NCBI GenBank assembly: GCA_028023455.1
Contig: JAQFVV010012670.1
Coordinates: 1-64,000, forward strand
DNA from: Epiperipatus broadwayi
Taxonomy: Eukaryota > Onychophora > Udeonychophora > Euonychophora > Peripatidae
Direction of reading: 5' to 3'
Length of the DNA stretch: 64,000 nucleotides
The position numbers and the translations under genes are program-made. This document shows positions 59,909 through 64,000 of the stretch, piece after piece (positions within the stretch are counted from its first letter, which is position 1; the number at the start of each line of letters is the position of its first letter). The notes below the pieces were generated by a model that saw nothing but the letters and a program-made list of their open reading frames with translations, searched no databases and was not told where the DNA came from.

Positions 59909-60639
59909 TACAGCTAGAACACCATCATCACAAACCTTCAGAAAACAGTAAACAGAAATATTCAAATATTACTTGTTAAGATTCATTGGGGGTGGGGGGA
60001 GTACTAAAAGAAAAATATATTGTTGTTGTTCAGTAATTTCTTGTTTATCAGCTGATGCAAGAATCTTAATTATATTTGACAGTAAACACTTTTATTAATA
60101 ATTATTATCTTTCTTAAAGATAAATGAGGTATCATCCATTCTAAAAATGCTAAAAACTGATATTGATAAAATAATTTTGTGCAAAGATATCCAGTTTCCA
60201 ACAAAAAAATAATATATTGACAATTAAATGTATTATTTTTTTTTATGTAACAATTAGTGATATGTTTTGCATTAATGTATTGACAAATTTATTTTTTAAG
60301 TGTGTGTTTTGCAAGATTTAGCTCATGTCAGTATTGAAAATTGATTTTGAATTTCAAATAAAGTTTCAGTAAATTAAATATAAATAAGCAAAGGTATGAA
60401 TTTACTCAATATTTGTGAAAATTTTCTGAATTTTATAATAGGATGAAGTTTAAGTAGATTCTTAAAAAATAGGCATTTATTTTTATATAGTCTGTAATAC
60501 TTTGGATTTCAGAATCTTTTTGAAAAAAATCATATATATAGTTTTATACATTGAGTGTCATTAACAGCTTATAGTTACTATTTATATTGTTTATTTTTTA
60601 TACTCTACTTTTTTTACATCGTAACTTCTAATGCTCTGC
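59909..60639. other. AT-rich spacer
   Basis: G-rich run near 59989-60000; otherwise nothing recognised. Confidence 0.5.
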
Positions 60640-60745
60640 ATGTCTTTTTGCAATGGTAGAATGACAGATTGGGCCCTAAGATCCATAGATCATCCTTTTA
60701 GGTTCTCAGACTTCTTACGAATTCCCAAGCAATAAAGTCATTTGA
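60640..60745 (+). repeat. Possible SINE fragment, copy B
   Basis: Partner of 7966-8110. GTTCTCAGACTTCTTACG and AATTCCCAAGCAATAAAGTC correspond to ACTCAAAACTTCTTATG and AATTCCTGAGCAAAAAAACC, and the upstream ATGACAGATTGGGCC corresponds to GCGGCAGACTATAGATT. It is diverged and truncated. Confidence 0.35.
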
Positions 60746-61099
60746 TTATTATTTATTTATAATAAAATGAATATGAAGTTAATTAAATAAAAAAAAATTT
60801 CTTTGATAATTTCTGAATACATTATAATATTTTTGGAAAAAAAAAATCAAATCATTACAAACAGAAAAACAATATTGATTATTTTACATTTAGCAAAATC
60901 AAAATATAGTATGATTATCAATAGTTTGCAAGTCTTAGTTCTCAAATTTTTTCTAAATTTATGATTTTACCAGGTAAGTAGTACTCATTTAATACTAATA
61001 AAAATGAATTTCAGAAGCTTAAAATGTTTTACTTTATGCTATTTTATTAATTAAATAAAAAATTTATTAAAAAAAATATTTTGGTAGTGTTCTGTTCTA
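60746..61099. other. AT-rich spacer
   Basis: Nothing recognised. Confidence 0.5.
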
Positions 61100-61290
61100 T
61101 TGTGTCAGCCACTGACATTGCTAGAATAATGCCGTTTCCGTGGCCGCAGCCAAGCAGATAGCCTTCTTTCTACCATAAAACACAGAAAGAGTCCATTTAG
61201 AATTGCTGGTCCAGGAACGTTATATCAGTGTGTTTTTGCTTAGCATCAACCCATCAAGTGGTTGACACGATAGATCGTCAAGCACTACCA
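61100..61290. other. GC-richer islet of unknown nature
   Basis: About 190 bp with several CpGs (CCGTTTCCGTGGCCGCAGCC at 61132-61151). Both strands are open in one frame over part of it (plus: GRSQADSLLSTIKHRKSPFR; minus: ERRLSAWLRPRKRHYSS). No start, donor or acceptor arrangement is convincing. It could be a lost exon or an unidentified repeat. Confidence 0.3.
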
Positions 61291-62564
61291 ATATTTTTTA
61301 AAAAATTCAGTAATTTGAGAAAAATTAAAGTAAAATTAGTGGCTTATTATATTTTGAGCTCTCCTGATATATATATATGCATTAGATATACATTTTTGCA
61401 TCAAATATTAGTATAAAATAAAAATAAAATGCTTATCAAAATATTTATTTGAAAATATTTGATAACTTGGTGATTACTTGGTAAAGTAAAAAATTAAATT
61501 GTTTCATTATTATCATAAGTCCTTCTGAATATTCAATAGTCTAATTAAAGTGTGTCTGTTTTAATAAAATATTCTAAAGAAATACATTTTGTTATTTCAT
61601 TCAACATTTGTAAAGGATAAAAAAAAGTCTTACTGGATATTATGACACCTTATATTATTTAGTGAAATATTAGCTGGTAGTTTTTGAATATATTTTGTCA
61701 GTTTTTTAAACATTTATTTTAAACAGATATTTTATGAATCTTCTCAAAATAATTTTAAAGTGAATCAATTAAATTATTTTTAATTTTTTTTTAATGCTAG
61801 GAAGATTCTGTTCTTAATTGCTGTTGTCTTTTTTTATGTTAATGTAAGCATTTTTTTTTTTATTAAGATAATTAAGTATAAGAACTTTTTTATACTAGAT
61901 AAATCAAAGTGTTTTTTTTTTTACTTTTTAAGATTTAATATCTGATAGTAAATAACCATTTCAAAAACAATTTTAATTTACCATAACCCTATATTGAAAA
62001 ATGTAAAGAATTTGAAAATAAAATGTATATCCTAAACTATAATAGACGTTTATAAATTTATCAAAGTCAAAGCTTTATTGCAAAATTATATTTGTTAAAT
62101 TGAAGTTAGTTACTTGGAGATGATTAAATAATTTATATAACAGACAATTTTATGAAAAGTTAAAAAGTTATCAGTTTTCAATTAATGGAAACTGAAGAAT
62201 GAATTTTATTTTTAAATAAACTTCTAAGATTATCCAAGCCTGTTAATGATAAATGACCAGTTAAAGTTTGGAGTAATAATATTTTTTTCTAGCTATATTA
62301 TTAAAATATAAAAATACTAGTTTACTCCACGGCTTTTCTTGTATTAGTAAAAAATTACTACATTTTAAAAAATAATTTAATTATAAATATGCAACTTTTT
62401 TCGCATTAAATAATGAAGCTATAATTATACTATAATATGTAATAGGTCTGCTTAGCGCTTTCGAGATTTAATGTTAGAATCTCATATTCATAGCTTTGTG
62501 AATGAAGACTGTTGTGATTTATTGTACACATATGCAAATGAGTTTGAATTTTTAATTAGTTAGT
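61291..62564. other. AT-rich spacer
   Basis: Nothing recognised. Confidence 0.5.
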
Positions 62565-62834
62565 TCATTGTTTGGAGAGAGCAAAGCATGCCTCTCTTCT
62601 ATTAATGGCACTGAGATCATTTGCTATGTAAAAAGCTTTAACTTTTCTTTTGGCATCACTCTTCTCTGTACAAATTATTTGGGCAGAACTGGGTTCAAAT
62701 ATATGGCTTGTAGCTGTTTGGTGGTCCCAGAATACTGATGTTCCTTCATTTTTATTTTTAACCCTGTTGTGCATACCTGTGTTGGTAAATTCTTGTATTA
62801 AGGTTAGCCTGAGTCTCACCATAGTAAGATTCAT
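62565..62834 (-). pseudogene. Unrecognised 89-codon frame, probably element-derived
   Basis: The open frame has mixed composition (GTSVFWDHQTATSHIFEPSS, ANDLSAINRREACFALSKQ), and past its stop the same frame resumes (IKNSNSFAYVYNKSQQSSF, about 62500-62560). That suggests a longer former ORF with a single stop. It adjoins the minus-strand RTE remnant, whose RT homology ends at about 62860, as if this unit interrupted or flanked it. I do not recognise the family. Confidence 0.35.
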
Positions 62835-62859
62835 GGCAGCCTAATTGAGGGCATGCTAT

Positions 62860-64000
62860 AGACAAGTAGCTTGGTAAAGACTTTTGTATAGAACTGATAG
62901 AAATCTTATAGACCAGTAATTTCTAATATCTTTTATTATTTTTCTTAAAAATCAATATTATTATTGCATTTTCCCAATCATTTGTATATACGTTTATTCT
63001 TTAAGCATTTGATATATAGCTTTGCCGACAATTTTTTTATTTCTTCCCTTGCATTTTTTAAAATTATCAGTAATTATTCTACCCTTTCCCAAAACTTTTT
63101 CCTTCTTCATAGATTTAATTATACATCTCATTTCTTCATTTAAAATACTCGACAAATGAGATATATAATAATTGTAAAGGATACTTTGATTTTTTGTTTT
63201 ATTACTATATATGTCTTTATAGAAATCTTTCACACATTTCATTATGTCATTTTTAGTTTTAATAACAACTTTATCTTTCCTTTTTTATTGTTGAAATTAC
63301 TTTACTTCCAATATCAAGATGATGTGTTACACTTTTGAGACTTTTATTCTCTTCTATAGTTTTCCTTGTCGATTTCACAATTATATTTTTTTTATCACTT
63401 AATTCTTTTCATATTATTTTATAAAATTCTAAATATTCAATTCTTCTTAATGAATTATTTTTAAAAAATTCCATATTCCTTTTTTTCTTTATACATTAAC
63501 TTGTTTCGGTAGAAAATTTTTTGGTAAATTGCTTTTTTGTATCTGCTATCTTTCTTGCATTTTCATTCAATAGAAGAATATTTTTCTTATCGATATGGTA
63601 CAAGTATGCACCATCTTATTCTATTAATATTCTAAAATGATTTACAAGTTCTAATTTAAATTCATTGGAGTGTTTCTGAAAGTCAGGAATATTAAATGTA
63701 AATACTTTTGTAGTAGTTTCTGTCTCTCTAGTTTATGACTAACTCATACTTTTCATCTTATTGATTGATAATCAATTTTTATATGTTTAATTTATTAAGA
63801 ATATTACAATCTTGAAATATATATTTTCTGTTAGTCAAAATATAGTACAATTCTGCTATATCTTCATTTGTATACTTCTATCACCATTTCCATTTAGCTT
63901 TTTTTTTTTTTTAAGAGAAAAATTATAATATAGTATATAGTTGTTTTTTTTTTTTTCTGTGAATTCCCCAAGTTTGTGTTTTCTTTCATTTCTGTCATTG
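62860..64000 (-). mobile_element. RTE-clade LINE, endonuclease-RT part, runs off the window (dead)
   Basis: Minus strand, collinear with 20510-21570 of the longer copy. From the window edge it reads NERKHKLGEF (endonuclease NERRYRLVEF), then KYIFQDCN-like sequence (about 63820), the linker, MKCVKDFYKDIYSN with LNEEMRCIIKSMKKEK and VLGKGRIITDNFKK (62994-63242, where the G-K-A-P-G-N-D-G segment is altered), then a frame matching WKNAVLIFKK, and finally SVLYK at about 62880. Further stops break it. The rest of the RT domain is absent. The element continues beyond 64000. Confidence 0.8.

Noticed and set aside
1-64000. CRISPR array, bacterial operons or phage regions
   Set aside because: No regularly spaced identical repeats and no ribosome-binding or operon structure; all coding traces are eukaryotic transposon proteins.

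Overview
This is animal nuclear DNA, very AT-rich by eye. It has eukaryotic retroelements (RTE-clade and other LINEs), a hAT DNA transposon, a tRNA-derived SINE with poly(A) and target-site duplication, long inverted repeats and simple repeats, and no operons, CRISPR arrays, rRNA or intact tRNA genes. The element types, a TATA-plus-initiator arrangement and GCGCCATCTAT-type boxes would suit an arthropod or another invertebrate, but the sequence does not fix the species. Almost every reading frame longer than 60 codons is either a chance frame in AT-rich DNA or a decayed transposon protein. No complete host gene is visible. Candidate host pieces are a promoter/first-exon region (14.19-14.56 kb) and two short, divergently arranged exon-like frames (40.93-41.09 kb minus, 41.735-41.797 kb plus).

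Layout. 0-0.85 kb: 3' end of an RTE LINE. 1.42-3.08 kb: a compound ribozyme-bearing retroelement and a small relative. 8.27-8.59 kb: a fold-back member of the same family. 9.6-13.4 kb: two direct repeats of about 1.0-1.2 kb flanking a broken gag-like coiled-coil frame, read as an LTR element on the minus strand. 13.7-15.25 kb: a CpG-richer segment with the promoter candidate. 15.9-17.2 kb: a second LINE type (minus). 18.4-19.5 kb: a (GAAA)n tract, an RTE tail and a diverged 319-bp tandem repeat. 19.9-22.5 kb: a nearly full-length dead RTE LINE. 23.87-24.15 kb: ribozyme family. 25.5 kb: RTE scrap. 29.9-30.5 kb: a fold-back MITE and another ribozyme element. 31.9-32.5 kb: BovB-like LINE scrap (minus). 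35.3-35.6 kb: ribozyme family. 37.3 kb: SINE. 39.85-40.0 kb: hammerhead-like unit beside tRNA-like boxes. 43.27-46.07 kb: complete but dead hAT transposon with an 8-bp target duplication. 46.9-48.3 kb: unrecognised decayed coding frame. 49.85-50.1 kb: diverged ribozyme-family member. 59.67-59.91 kb: near-perfect long palindrome. 62.86-64.0 kb: RTE LINE (minus) running off the window.

The most interesting system is a dispersed family of small retroelements (about 0.1-1.3 kb) carrying type I hammerhead-ribozyme-like folds. Six insertions (1.4, 2.97, 8.27, 23.87, 35.3, 49.86 kb) are bounded by direct duplications of 11-19 bp. At 1.4-2.7 kb the units are tandem with a 454-bp period, each with one hammerhead motif: a two-part stem I, a short stem II, the GAAAC segment, a self-complementary stem III (ACUAGU) and a GUC cleavage triplet. 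Separate hammerhead-like units at 30.28 and 39.94 kb, with different stems, lie next to a related terminal box (near GGTCATGTGAT). Hammerheads are known in Penelope-like elements and in retrozymes; this looks like such a family, with circular RNA units as likely intermediates. No reverse transcriptase is visible inside any copy, so they would be non-autonomous. Coordinates of repeat edges are by-eye alignments, and no database search or folding program was run.
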